A stretch of 64,000 nucleotides of DNA from Xanthocytophaga flava (GTDB taxonomy: Bacteria > Bacteroidota > Bacteroidia > Cytophagales > 172606-1), in NCBI GenBank assembly GCA_030068525.1, contig JASJOS010000015.1, positions 1-64,000 on the forward strand, given 5' to 3'. This document shows, one piece after another, positions 8,471 to 16,934 of the stretch. The notes under the pieces are model-generated. The model was not told the DNA's origin and did no database searches. It was given only the letters and a program-made list of their open reading frames with translations. A program made the translations under genes and the position numbers. Each line of letters opens with the position of its first letter. Position 1 is the first letter of the stretch.

Positions 8471-9601
8471 TTATTTTGTTTTAGTTGAACTATATTCTTT
8501 TACTGTTTTATCTATTGTATCTAGTAAGCCACCTTTGGGGACGTCATTATTTAATTCCCAGAACATGATACCATTTAATTTCTTATCAAGAGCATATTTG
8601 GTTTTGATTTGAATAGATCGAGGATCATCATAGGTAAAGAAAAGCTTTTGCGTAGCATCATACATATAGGGAGCCTGAGCTGTGGAATCCCAAAACGAAT
8701 GAAAGTTTTTGTTCTTTACTAGAAATTCAGGCAGTCCTTTGTAATCAACACCATGTTTGAATTTAGTACTCTGATTCAGGCCATTGTTTTCAGGAGCTGC
8801 ATTTTCAAAAATCCTTCCATAAAAAGCTGCACCAATTACAAGCTTATTTTTGGGTACCCCCAATGCTTCCAGATATTTAACGGCATTATTTGTTGATTCT
8901 TTTTGAACGCTTGTAGAATAAAGAGGAGTATGGTGTCCTGTAGTGGTACTGTAACCATTTGTCAGATCGTATGTCATAAGGTTTACTCTATCTACAAGAG
9001 GCATTACTTTCTTCCAGTCAATTGACTGTTCGAGATAAGTAGTAAATCCACCAGCTGCAAAGCTAATCTCATATTTGTTGCCCATAGTTGTGCGGAGGCG
9101 TTGTACAAGATCTGTGAAATTGTCTTTATCTGCGGGAAGATACTGATGTCCGGGAACGCCTTCTATCGCAGGATATTCCCAATCCAGATCAATACCATCT
9201 GTTTTGAAGTAAACCATTACTGCTTTAACAGACTCCGCAAATTCTTGTCTGGCCGCTGGTGTAGAAAATACTTGCGAACATGTCTCACAGCCTCCCCAAC
9301 CTCCTAAAGAAAGCTGAATCTTCAGATTGGGATTACGTTTCTTAAGTGCTACCAGATGTTGAATAGTTAACGTATCTTCTTTTTTATCTACAGTAAACTT
9401 ATTTCCTTTCAGATGTAAAAAGCTGAAAATGATGTGTGTTAATTTTTCAATAGGATACTGATCAATGTCTTTGGTGCCACCTGCATAGTAGGCAATTACA
9501 GTAAAGTTGTTTTTAGGAGGATGACTTTTAATTGTTGCAGATGTAAATAATAAACCTGCCAGTACAAAGATTGTACTGAAGCGGATAAAAGAATAATGCA
9601 T
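8471..9601 (-). CDS. secreted glycoside hydrolase family 18 (chitinase-like)
   Basis: The GH18 catalytic signature DGIDLDWE is at residues 135-142 (counting from the ATG at 9601), where Glu142 is the acid catalyst. LSLGGWGGCETC before it is the SxGG substrate-binding strand, and the end carries the expected WELNNDVPKGGLLDTI. The frame opens 12 codons earlier, at 9637, but Met at 9601 starts an ideal signal peptide (MHYSFIRFSTIFVLAGLLF), so 9601 is preferred. The enzyme (376 residues) would hydrolyse beta-1,4-N-acetylglucosamine polymers outside the cytoplasm. It fits with the GH20 hexosaminidase 3 kb further on. No carbohydrate-binding module or T9SS tail is visible. Confidence 0.9.
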   Translation of the reverse strand: MHYSFIRFSTIFVLAGLLFTSATIKSHPPKNNFTVIAYYAGGTKDIDQYPIEKLTHIIFSFLHLKGNKFTVDKKEDTLTIQHLVALKKRNPNLKIQLSLGGWGGCETCSQVFSTPAARQEFAESVKAVMVYFKTDGIDLDWEYPAIEGVPGHQYLPADKDNFTDLVQRLRTTMGNKYEISFAAGGFTTYLEQSIDWKKVMPLVDRVNLMTYDLTNGYSTTTGHHTPLYSTSVQKESTNNAVKYLEALGVPKNKLVIGAAFYGRIFENAAPENNGLNQSTKFKHGVDYKGLPEFLVKNKNFHSFWDSTAQAPYMYDATQKLFFTYDDPRSIQIKTKYALDKKLNGIMFWELNNDVPKGGLLDTIDKTVKEYSSTKTK

Positions 9602-9791
9602 ACTAAATGGTAAAATGAAGTGGTTGGGAAATAACAAACCAGCAGAAATACTATAAAGTATATTATTTCTGAGAGCTTGCGATCAAAGTTATGCTTTAGA
9701 GAGAAAAACAAAAAGTATTAAACAAGATAACCTGATAATTAGAGTTTCAGTTTTACAAACCCTTTAATTTGTAAAGTTAATAAATACCATA

Positions 9792-10358
9792 TTACCGTTT
9801 TGGAAGAACGTTACCCTGGATATATAGACGTTCGTTACCGGTTGCCGCATTCGATACAACCGTGATGGTTTTATTTTGTTGGTTAAGAGAAGACTTACTG
9901 TCAAATGTAACCGTAATATCGCCTGATTGTCCTGGAGGAATTGGAGTGCGGGTCCATTCTGTTACAGTACAGCCACAAGTTGGCTGAACCACACTTATAA
10001 TCAGAGGATCTTTGCCTGTGTTTTTGAATGGAAAAGTATGTGTAACTTTTTCACCTTGGATGACATCTCCGAAATCATACCAGCGACTAGTAAAAGAAAA
10101 CGCCGCCTGACTACGTACTATAGTTGGGTTAGAGACAATAACCGAACTAACCAAATGACTGGAACGTGTAGGTTTACGATAAGCTGTTTTAGAACGGTAT
10201 TTGGAAGAAGTTCTTGCACTGTATATTACTTTGCTTTTAGGCTTTGCTTTCCCTCTGTACTTACTTTTCTGAGCTTCCGCTGAAAATACTATACATACAA
10301 TACCTGATAGTATAAGTAAAATAGTTTTTAAAGTGAGAATGCTTAGGTTCTTTTGCAT
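9792..10358 (-). CDS. exported DUF1573 domain protein
   Basis: A signal peptide (residues 1-29, ending SAEAQ) is followed by a basic Ser/Lys/Arg-rich linker (about 30-80). The single DUF1573 immunoglobulin-like domain then carries WYDFGDVIQGEKVTHTFPFKNTG, the conserved PTCGCT and a final strand NERLYIQGNVLPKR. DUF1573 domains are extremely common in Bacteroidota envelope proteins; no molecular function is known to me. The basic linker (KSKYRGKAKPKSKV) is unusual and could bind nucleic acid or anionic polysaccharide, but that is speculation. The gene stands alone between the chitinase and helicase genes on the same strand. Confidence 0.85.
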   Translation of the reverse strand: MQKNLSILTLKTILLILSGIVCIVFSAEAQKSKYRGKAKPKSKVIYSARTSSKYRSKTAYRKPTRSSHLVSSVIVSNPTIVRSQAAFSFTSRWYDFGDVIQGEKVTHTFPFKNTGKDPLIISVVQPTCGCTVTEWTRTPIPPGQSGDITVTFDSKSSLNQQNKTITVVSNAATGNERLYIQGNVLPKR

Positions 10359-10426
10359 GATAATAACAGTAAGATATCAGATTGAGTACAAATTACATTC
10401 CATTTTTCTTAGAGACCAACTTTAAA

Positions 10427-11848
10427 TCAACTATTAAAGAACTTTGTATGAAAATTCATGAAATATACCTCTTCCGTTGCCCGAGTGATGGCAGTATAGA
10501 GCCAGCGTAAAAACTCTGGATTGAGATTTTCATCTGTTAAATAGCCCTGATCAACAAAAACAGCAGACCATTGTCCTCCTTGTGACTTGTGACAGGTAAG
10601 TGCATACGCAAACTTTACCTGTAGTGCATTCAGGTAAGGATCTTTCCGAATTGCTTCAACTCGCTCTGTTTTTCGTGGAATATGTGTATAATCCTGTAAG
10701 ACGCTATCATATAATTTTTTGTTGTCTTCAGAACTTAAACTTGCCGCTACTGTGTGTAGTGTATCCAGAAGGATCTTAGCCTCAAATGATGGGTATTCCG
10801 GATAGTCAATCAATGTTAGTTCTACATTGGCAAAGCGAAATCCATGCATTTCTTCAAAGCTTCTTACTTTTTTTATCTCAACAAAGTCGCCATTGGCAAT
10901 AAACCCTGCCGGAGCGTCTTCACCCAATACAGTGTAATTATTTCGAACCACCATTAATAAATCTCCTGCATCAATTTCACTTTCTGAAGAGTTGATTTGC
11001 CGGCGTATATATTGGTTGTATTGTACCGCTGTTTTGTTCGATCGTGTGATGATAATGGTATTTTCACGGCCAAATTTATCATACGCATACCGTAAACCAT
11101 CTTCCAAACGTTCACCTGTCATTTTATAACAGTCTCTAAATCCACGAGTTTGTAATTCTATTGTTAGTTTTAGGTTAATAAGACTATTACGAATATAGGT
11201 AGCATTGTGTAATATCCCTGATGTCTCTCCCTGACGAGTTACTTCTGTAAGCTCTTTTTCGCGTACACTAATGTCATATGTTCTCTGTAAATAGCTGCTA
11301 TCCAGGGCCGGACTTAAGGTTTTGCCTACAGGAGGTAACTGTGCTGCATCACCTACCAGTAATAATTTATTGGATGGGTGTTCAAATACATAATCAATCA
11401 GTTCTGCAAGTAATCCTCGGCCTCCCATGAAGTCTGCCTCATCATCAATCATAGACGCCTCATCTATGATGAATAAGGTACTGGTATTGTAATTAGGCTG
11501 GCGTTCAAATACCATATTGCCTGAATAAGCATCTGTTTTCTGCCAGAATATCTTTTTATGTATTGTCCAGGCTTTTTTACCAGAGTATTGGGCCATTACC
11601 TTTGCTGCACGTCCTGTCGGAGCCATAAGGATGGTTTTGTACCCAAACTTTTTGATAATCTTGACCAATGTACTTAAGATCGTTGTTTTTCCTGTTCCTG
11701 CATATCCTCTTAGAAGAAAGACAGGAAGTAGTATTTCTTTGTCAGCAATAAATTCGTCCAGCATTTCAAATAATTCCGCTTGTCCTTGGGTAGGAGTATG
11801 AGGAAATTTCTGTTTTAATAGTTCTGCTAGTGAAGTAGTAACGGGCAT
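10427..11848 (-). CDS. RecD-like ATP-dependent DNA helicase (SF1)
   Basis: This is an SF1 helicase of the RecD/Dda type, 473 residues long. Walker A is GYAGTGKTT (residues 48-56), Walker B is FIIDEASM, motif III is VGDAAQLPPVG and motifs V/VI are YALTCHKSQGGQW and YTAITRATEEVY. The last two form the UvrD_C_2 domain at the C-terminus. It lacks the long N-terminal region of RecD2 and has no nuclease domain, so it resembles the stand-alone phage Dda-like helicases that are common as single-copy chromosomal genes in Bacteroidota. A role in replication restart or recombination is likely. No RecB or RecC genes are nearby. Confidence 0.9.
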   Translation of the reverse strand: MPVTTSLAELLKQKFPHTPTQGQAELFEMLDEFIADKEILLPVFLLRGYAGTGKTTILSTLVKIIKKFGYKTILMAPTGRAAKVMAQYSGKKAWTIHKKIFWQKTDAYSGNMVFERQPNYNTSTLFIIDEASMIDDEADFMGGRGLLAELIDYVFEHPSNKLLLVGDAAQLPPVGKTLSPALDSSYLQRTYDISVREKELTEVTRQGETSGILHNATYIRNSLINLKLTIELQTRGFRDCYKMTGERLEDGLRYAYDKFGRENTIIITRSNKTAVQYNQYIRRQINSSESEIDAGDLLMVVRNNYTVLGEDAPAGFIANGDFVEIKKVRSFEEMHGFRFANVELTLIDYPEYPSFEAKILLDTLHTVAASLSSEDNKKLYDSVLQDYTHIPRKTERVEAIRKDPYLNALQVKFAYALTCHKSQGGQWSAVFVDQGYLTDENLNPEFLRWLYTAITRATEEVYFMNFHTKFFNS

Positions 11849-11941
11849 TGGTTAAAATAAATAGTTAAGTGTAAGCTGGGAGGATTTATATTTGCTGAGA
11901 TCCTGTTTTTTACGAAGAATTATCTATTATTTCTCATCTAT

Positions 11942-11956
11942 ACCATTAGTAATGGT
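11942..11956. promoter_or_regulatory. short perfect palindrome upstream of the Nudix gene
   Basis: accatta / taatggt form 7-bp arms around one central base in the 184-bp divergent gap between the helicase and Nudix genes. The size and symmetry suit an operator, but no regulator in the window can be linked to it. Confidence 0.25.
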
Positions 11957-12032
11957 TTGTGAAATAATGTAAAGGTACGAAAAACTTTGGAAAGTACTAT
12001 TTTAATTATAGCATTCTCATTTTAATACTATT

Positions 12033-12515
12033 ATGCAGTCAGAAGAAATATTGCAAAAATTTGGAAATAAACTGCGAGTCAGAGTATGCGGTATCTGTAT
12101 TCAGGATGATAAGGTATTGCTTGTCAATCTGCGTCATGTGACCCGGACAGGAGATTTATGGTGTCCACCCGGAGGGGGAATGCAGGTAGGAGAGACAGCA
12201 CCTGAAACATTGATTCGAGAATTTGAAGAGGAAACAGGATTAAAGATTGAAGTAGGAGAGTTTATGTTTGTAAATGAATTTACAGGAAATTCATTGCATG
12301 CAGTTGAGCTTTTTTTTCGTGTAACTATTTTGGGTGGAGTCTTACGTAAAGGATATGATCCCGAATTAGCGCAACAAGTATTGGAAGATGTGGCGTTCCT
12401 GTCTTTTGAAGAAATTCATAGATTTCAACAAGAAGAACTACATAATCTATTTAGATATTGTTCTTCTTTAGACGAATTGCTAGCTATTCGGGGATATTAT
12501 CAGTTAAAAATCTGA
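12033..12515 (+). CDS. Nudix hydrolase
   Basis: The Nudix box GGMQVGET-x6-IREFEEETGL (residues 48-70) is intact, with REFEEETG supplying the metal-binding glutamates. The protein hydrolyses a nucleoside diphosphate linked to some moiety X. The preceding TRTGDLWCPPGGG matches the MutT/ADP-ribose-pyrophosphatase-like subgroup, but the substrate cannot be predicted. At 160 residues it holds only the Nudix domain, so it is not the two-domain NrtR repressor. It is convergent with the hexosaminidase gene, and a long symmetric terminator lies between the two. Confidence 0.9.
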   Translation: MQSEEILQKFGNKLRVRVCGICIQDDKVLLVNLRHVTRTGDLWCPPGGGMQVGETAPETLIREFEEETGLKIEVGEFMFVNEFTGNSLHAVELFFRVTILGGVLRKGYDPELAQQVLEDVAFLSFEEIHRFQQEELHNLFRYCSSLDELLAIRGYYQLKI

Positions 12516-12544
12516 CATATAGGGTTGAAAGGAAAGGTTTATAG

Positions 12545-12577
12545 AAAAGGCCTCATTTTAGATAAATGAGGCCTTTT
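12545..12577. terminator. bidirectional terminator
   Basis: A 14-bp perfect stem (aaaaggcctcattt / aaatgaggcctttt) closes a five-base loop between the convergent Nudix and hexosaminidase genes. The A/T ends provide a U-tract for both strands. Confidence 0.88.
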
Positions 12578-12582
12578 CTTAT

Positions 12583-14244
12583 TTACTTACCATCAAATGC
12601 CGTTTTAGCATAATTTACATTCAGATACTTATATCGTTCCAGTTGTTGAGGAATACGCTTGGCAAAATCATCCCAGTTTTTCTGTTCTTTAGGTGACCAG
12701 ACAACTTCAGCTAAAGCACTGGCTCGGGGAAATACCATATATTCTGCATGTTCAGGTGTTTCTATATATTCAGTCCATAGATTGGCCTGGGCTCCAAGAA
12801 TGTACTTGCTTTCTTCGGCTGATAGTTCAGCAGGAACAGGCTCATAAGAGTATACTTTGGTTAATGGTAGGAAGCCTCCAATAGCCAGTGGTTCAGTTTT
12901 TTCTGGACCTTGATAATGGTCAAAATATACAAAGTCTCCTGGAGTCATGATGGCATTGTGGTGTGCTTTTGCTGCTGCAATACCACCTTCTATACCTCTC
13001 CAGGACATAATAGTTGCGTTTGGTGCAATACCTCCTTCCAAAATTTCATCCCAGCCTATTAGTTTTTTGCTTTTTGCATTTAAAAACTTCTCAATACGCT
13101 GAATAAAATAACTTTGTAATTCGTGTTCGTCTTTTAATTTAAGATCCTTGATTTTTTTCTGAATCACAGGTGATGTCTTCCAATAATCTTTAATCGCTTC
13201 ATCACCACCTACATGAATATATTCGCTTGGGAATAGCGTAATAACTTCAGACAGCACATCTTCCAGAAAGGAGAATGTTTTATCTTCTGCATTAAAAATA
13301 TCTGGAAATACCCCCCATTTCGTACCAACTTCAACGGGCTTTCCTGTTACACCAAGTTCAGGGTAAGCGGCGATAGCTGCCATTGCGTGTCCTGGCATCT
13401 CAATTTCTGGTACAACTGTGATATAACGCTCTTTTGCATATTGAACTACTTCTTTGATCTCTTCCTGTGTATAGAAACCTCCATACCGTTTGCCATCAAA
13501 GCGTTCCACTTTTTCACCTGCATGCCCAATTAATGTTTCTTTACGCCATCCTCCAATTTCTGTCAGTTTAGGATACTTCTTGATTTCAATACGCCATCCC
13601 TGGTCATCTGTCAAATGCCAATGGAAGGTATTTAACTTATGAAATGCTAGAAGATCAATGTATTTCTTGACAAACTCTTTCGGCATAAAGTGTCTGGAAA
13701 CATCCAGATGAAGACCTCTCCATACAAATCGAGGTGTGTCGGTAATTTCGATTACAGGGAGGCTCCAGGTAATACTATTCACGGCACCAGAGCTTTCAAT
13801 GGCTGTAGGAAGCAACTGGCGAATAGTTTGATAACCATAGAAAATACCAGTGGCTTGATTGGCTTTTAGAGTTACTCCTTTGTCTGTTACAGAAAGAGTA
13901 TATCCCTCTTTACCAAGAGAATCCTGAGGTGTTTTCAGTGTAAACACGATGTTCTTATCTGTATTTCCTGTATTTTCCTCTACATTGATGGTAAGATTAC
14001 CCGCTTTCTGAAACTGATCGGCAAGTGTTTGCGCAATCTTTTTTAACTCTTCATTTCCTGCATCTACTAGTATCTTTGTATCATTGTTTATCACAAAAGA
14101 CCCTTCTCCTTTTTGCAGTTTCACTGGTTTAGGAATAATAGAAATGACTGCTGATGTGGCTGTAGTTGCTTTCTCCTGCTTGGAGGTACAACTATTTAAC
14201 ATTCCGATTGCTATGAGGAATGAAAGTAAGTATGTAATTTTCAT
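12583..14244 (-). CDS. GH20 beta-N-acetylhexosaminidase lipoprotein
   Basis: The N-terminus is a lipoprotein signal with lipobox LNSC (Cys19). Residues about 35-165 form the GH20 accessory domain (SIIPKPVKLQKGEGSF at its start), followed by the catalytic barrel. The catalytic Asp-Glu pair is in HVGGDEA (Asp348, Glu349), with FHWHLTDDQGWRIE upstream as expected. It would remove terminal N-acetylglucosamine or N-acetylgalactosamine at the cell surface or in the periplasm, and could finish chitin breakdown begun by the GH18 enzyme nearby. The 553-residue length is normal for the family. Confidence 0.93.
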   Translation of the reverse strand: MKITYLLSFLIAIGMLNSCTSKQEKATTATSAVISIIPKPVKLQKGEGSFVINNDTKILVDAGNEELKKIAQTLADQFQKAGNLTINVEENTGNTDKNIVFTLKTPQDSLGKEGYTLSVTDKGVTLKANQATGIFYGYQTIRQLLPTAIESSGAVNSITWSLPVIEITDTPRFVWRGLHLDVSRHFMPKEFVKKYIDLLAFHKLNTFHWHLTDDQGWRIEIKKYPKLTEIGGWRKETLIGHAGEKVERFDGKRYGGFYTQEEIKEVVQYAKERYITVVPEIEMPGHAMAAIAAYPELGVTGKPVEVGTKWGVFPDIFNAEDKTFSFLEDVLSEVITLFPSEYIHVGGDEAIKDYWKTSPVIQKKIKDLKLKDEHELQSYFIQRIEKFLNAKSKKLIGWDEILEGGIAPNATIMSWRGIEGGIAAAKAHHNAIMTPGDFVYFDHYQGPEKTEPLAIGGFLPLTKVYSYEPVPAELSAEESKYILGAQANLWTEYIETPEHAEYMVFPRASALAEVVWSPKEQKNWDDFAKRIPQQLERYKYLNVNYAKTAFDGK

Positions 14245-14380
14245 TTAGTAAGAAGATAGATATAACGTAGACGAGAAATACTTGCCTAAATATCAGAATA
14301 ATTATTAATTATTTTTTCTTTTGTAAGAAAAGAAAGGAAAAAATTTTAGAAATAGAATTTGGGTAAAATAAAATTAATTT

Positions 14381-14962
14381 ATGAGTAATCAACTTGCTAT
14401 TCGATCATCTGGCTGGGAAACTGCAGATTCTGAATCAATAAAATCAGCTTATCTGAAAATACAGTCGGAAATAGGTATAGGTACGCCTCAGACTATAATA
14501 CAGATAAATGATGTAAAGGCACCAACTCATGCTGAACATTTTGGATTATATGTCAGAGATTTATTTGCCTTTTATACTGCTACCCTGACTTCAATGCGCT
14601 TAAGTTCTCAGTGGATCGCTTTAAATGTTCATACTACCTATCATTCCCGAATGATAAAAACTGCAAGCAATATAGTTACCATCACAAATGAAGAAGATGA
14701 GGTAGATGTAACAGGATATTATTTTAATCCTGTTGCTTTCAACTTTGAGTGGATTGATAATACTCTAGATCCAAACTGGAAGCCATGGGGATGGAAAATT
14801 CCTGTTTTATGTGATGATCCGGATGATGCTAACCTTTTTTATGATATAACAACCCATAAAGGAATTATTCATCAGGGTTCTATACCTGATAGAATTTTCT
14901 TTTATGGGTTTTCACCCGCGGATTTTAGTGGACTACAATTTTTTGAAAGGGTATGTTTATAA
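14381..14962 (+). CDS. conserved-looking hypothetical protein, 193 residues
   Basis: I do not recognise this gene. The product is soluble, acidic, and rich in aromatic residues, with no signal peptide or membrane segment. Notable stretches are HAEHFGLYVRDLFAFYTATL near the first third, a NEEDEVDVTGYYFNP region, and NWKPWGWKIPVLCDDPDDANLFYDI near residue 130. The frame has normal codon use for the region, starts with ATG after an A/T-rich leader, and ends two bases before the convergent aminoacyltransferase-like gene. The two stop codons sit within gtttataaac, too short to be a convincing terminator. Confidence 0.6.
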   Translation: MSNQLAIRSSGWETADSESIKSAYLKIQSEIGIGTPQTIIQINDVKAPTHAEHFGLYVRDLFAFYTATLTSMRLSSQWIALNVHTTYHSRMIKTASNIVTITNEEDEVDVTGYYFNPVAFNFEWIDNTLDPNWKPWGWKIPVLCDDPDDANLFYDITTHKGIIHQGSIPDRIFFYGFSPADFSGLQFFERVCL

Positions 14963-14964
14963 AC

Positions 14965-16059
14965 TTAAGAGAGAGCAGACATGTTTTCATTACTTATTTC
15001 ATGGCTTACGGGCATTATACGGGCATTGAGGACACCTGCCAGTTCTAGTGGTGTTTCTGCTGAAAATATTTCGCTTTCTATCTTTAATAGATAGGCTGCA
15101 TATATAGAAGGCATGATCTCCGGAATAGAATTTTTTCCCACAGCTCTGCAATGAAGCCAGTGATAGCGCTGATCTCTTATATCGTAAACAATGACAGGGA
15201 TAATATTGGGATTTGAAGCCTCAAAACAATCCAGAAATAAAGGAAAATCAAAAAGCTGAAGTTCTGCAAAGTCCGGATATAGATTTGCATCAAAAAACTT
15301 GTATTGCCATATTTTTCCATCTATTCTCATTTCATTCAATGCTGTTCGTAGTAACTGTAACTGGAACTGCATTTGCTGATAAGGAGTAAGCTGGTGTTCA
15401 AATTCCTCAATGGGTGCCCATTGTTGTGTATGGACTTGTAAATATTGGAGGGATTTTTTGCCGACGTCCAGTTTATAATCAAACACAGAATATCCGGGAA
15501 CAAAATATCCAGGATAAAAGTATTGCAAGCCAAGTTGCTGGCAGTAAATCATCTTTTGATAAATCAGAAATTTACCCAGACTATATTTTTTATAGGCAGG
15601 ATCATAAAAAGAGTTGATACCTGCTGCACTTCTACCTCCTATATCGAAAAAACCTGCTGCTATTAATACATCTCCATCATACATAGTTATTTCGTATGTA
15701 TCGTAAATAGATTTTGTATCACTGGAGTTACCATATAAGAGGTACCGAAGAGAAGAGGATGCTTCAAACGAAATACCTTGTTTATAACGAGCAAACAAGG
15801 ATTCTTTTTCTTCTGTGAGAGAGGCTTTCTGGATAGAAACCTGAAATCTGGCGTTTTGTTTCAGCAGTTTCTGCTGTGTTTTGCTGGGCGCAAAGTCTTG
15901 TAATTCTACTCGTAACCAAATTGCACTGAATATCTTGTTGTTGACATTCAGAAAGTTAGTGGTAAATATGGTTTGATCCATGCGAAACCAACCCTGTTCA
16001 AGATAATTATCTAATTCTTCCGGATCTATTTTTTCAGGGTACTTTGCTTCTGCAAACAT
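14965..16059 (-). CDS. arginyl/leucyl-tRNA--protein transferase-like (ATE/Bpt) GNAT protein
   Basis: The C-terminal acyltransferase signature is clear: AAGINSFYDPAYKKYSLGKFLI (about residues 144-165) followed by GLQYFYPGYFVPGYSVFDYK (about 178-197). These match the 'YDP..SLG...GL.Y.Y.GY...G...M.YK' pattern of ATE1 and bacterial Bpt. Such enzymes attach an amino acid from aminoacyl-tRNA to the N-terminus of a protein, tagging it for degradation by the N-end rule. The N-terminal cysteine cluster of canonical ATE is absent; the start reads YLEQGWFRMDQTIFTTNFL, a form seen in Bacteroidota relatives. A C-terminal extension of about 130 residues is unexplained. Amino acid and target are unknown. 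Confidence 0.7.
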   Translation of the reverse strand: MFAEAKYPEKIDPEELDNYLEQGWFRMDQTIFTTNFLNVNNKIFSAIWLRVELQDFAPSKTQQKLLKQNARFQVSIQKASLTEEKESLFARYKQGISFEASSSLRYLLYGNSSDTKSIYDTYEITMYDGDVLIAAGFFDIGGRSAAGINSFYDPAYKKYSLGKFLIYQKMIYCQQLGLQYFYPGYFVPGYSVFDYKLDVGKKSLQYLQVHTQQWAPIEEFEHQLTPYQQMQFQLQLLRTALNEMRIDGKIWQYKFFDANLYPDFAELQLFDFPLFLDCFEASNPNIIPVIVYDIRDQRYHWLHCRAVGKNSIPEIMPSIYAAYLLKIESEIFSAETPLELAGVLNARIMPVSHEISNENMSALS

Positions 16060-16189
16060 AAATTAAGCGGTATTTTATCTAACTATCTGGTCATAGTTTC
16101 CAGATGTGCCTATCAATTTACAAATCTTTTCTTTCTTAACAATAGAGAAAAACAGTGTAAAACATACAATGAATATCAGCGTCTGTAAA

Positions 16190-16897
16190 TCAGGCGAGAA
16201 ATTCCTGCAGTGCGTTGAAAATCCATACACAGCCGATCCCTATTGAGAATAAACCCACAAGAGCATTAATTAGTTTAAAGACAAACTGGTTACGTTCAAT
16301 GAATCTTGAAACAGAAAAAGCTAATACACAACTATAAATTGTCATAGAGAAGAGGATACCTATACTCTGCAATAGAATGACAAGCATAGCAACAGATGTA
16401 TCTTTAGATGCCAGGACCAATGCTACAGTACAAGCCCCTCCTGTACCTGCAAGCCCATGTAACATACCTATCCAAAATGAACGACTCAAAGGATTCATGG
16501 CAATCTCATCACCTTGTTTTCCATGAATATGTAATGCATTGGTAATATGTAGGTGATCTGGAATAGCTTTATGGCTAGCCATCATTTCTTTTAGCTGATG
16601 GTTTCGGCGAATGGCAGAAACGCCAAGCCAAATCATAACAGGACCAACCGCTATTTCAGCATAAGATGAAATATAAATAGGAAAGATGGCTTTCAGGAGT
16701 AAGGCAAAAAAACTAAAAAGAATTAGGGAGACAGAATGTCCAAGAGCCCATTGAGAAGATCTCCAGATAAGCTTTGCCAGACCCATTCTTTGGTTGGTTT
16801 TTTCGGATGCCAACACTGAAATAGCTGCCATGTGGTCAGGTTCAAACGAATGTTGTATACCGAGTAGTATTGAATCAAAAAGCAATGGTGTAATCAA
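16190..16897 (-). CDS. NiCoT/UreH-like nickel or cobalt transporter
   Basis: About six membrane helices and the metal-transport signature H-x4-D-H in QHSFEPDHMAA (His16, Asp21, His22) place this 235-residue protein with the UreH/HupE/NiCoT-like exporters and importers. A cytoplasmic His-rich loop (HKAIPDHLHITNALHIHG, about 110-127) probably binds metal. It is the last gene of the cobalamin operon, 37 bp after cbiD, so cobalt is the most reasonable substrate. Together with the first gene of the operon it gives two distinct transporters of the H-x4-D-H type in one unit. The direction of transport cannot be told from sequence. Confidence 0.75.
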   Translation of the reverse strand: MITPLLFDSILLGIQHSFEPDHMAAISVLASEKTNQRMGLAKLIWRSSQWALGHSVSLILFSFFALLLKAIFPIYISSYAEIAVGPVMIWLGVSAIRRNHQLKEMMASHKAIPDHLHITNALHIHGKQGDEIAMNPLSRSFWIGMLHGLAGTGGACTVALVLASKDTSVAMLVILLQSIGILFSMTIYSCVLAFSVSRFIERNQFVFKLINALVGLFSIGIGCVWIFNALQEFLA

Positions 16898-16934
16898 TGT
16901 GATACTATAAATTAGAGAATGAAATGAGAATATA

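Noticed and set aside
9927-10283. 118-codon open frame antisense to the DUF1573 gene
   Set aside because: The DUF1573 reading is supported by a signal peptide and domain motifs; the antisense product has no coherent domain and no upstream start context.
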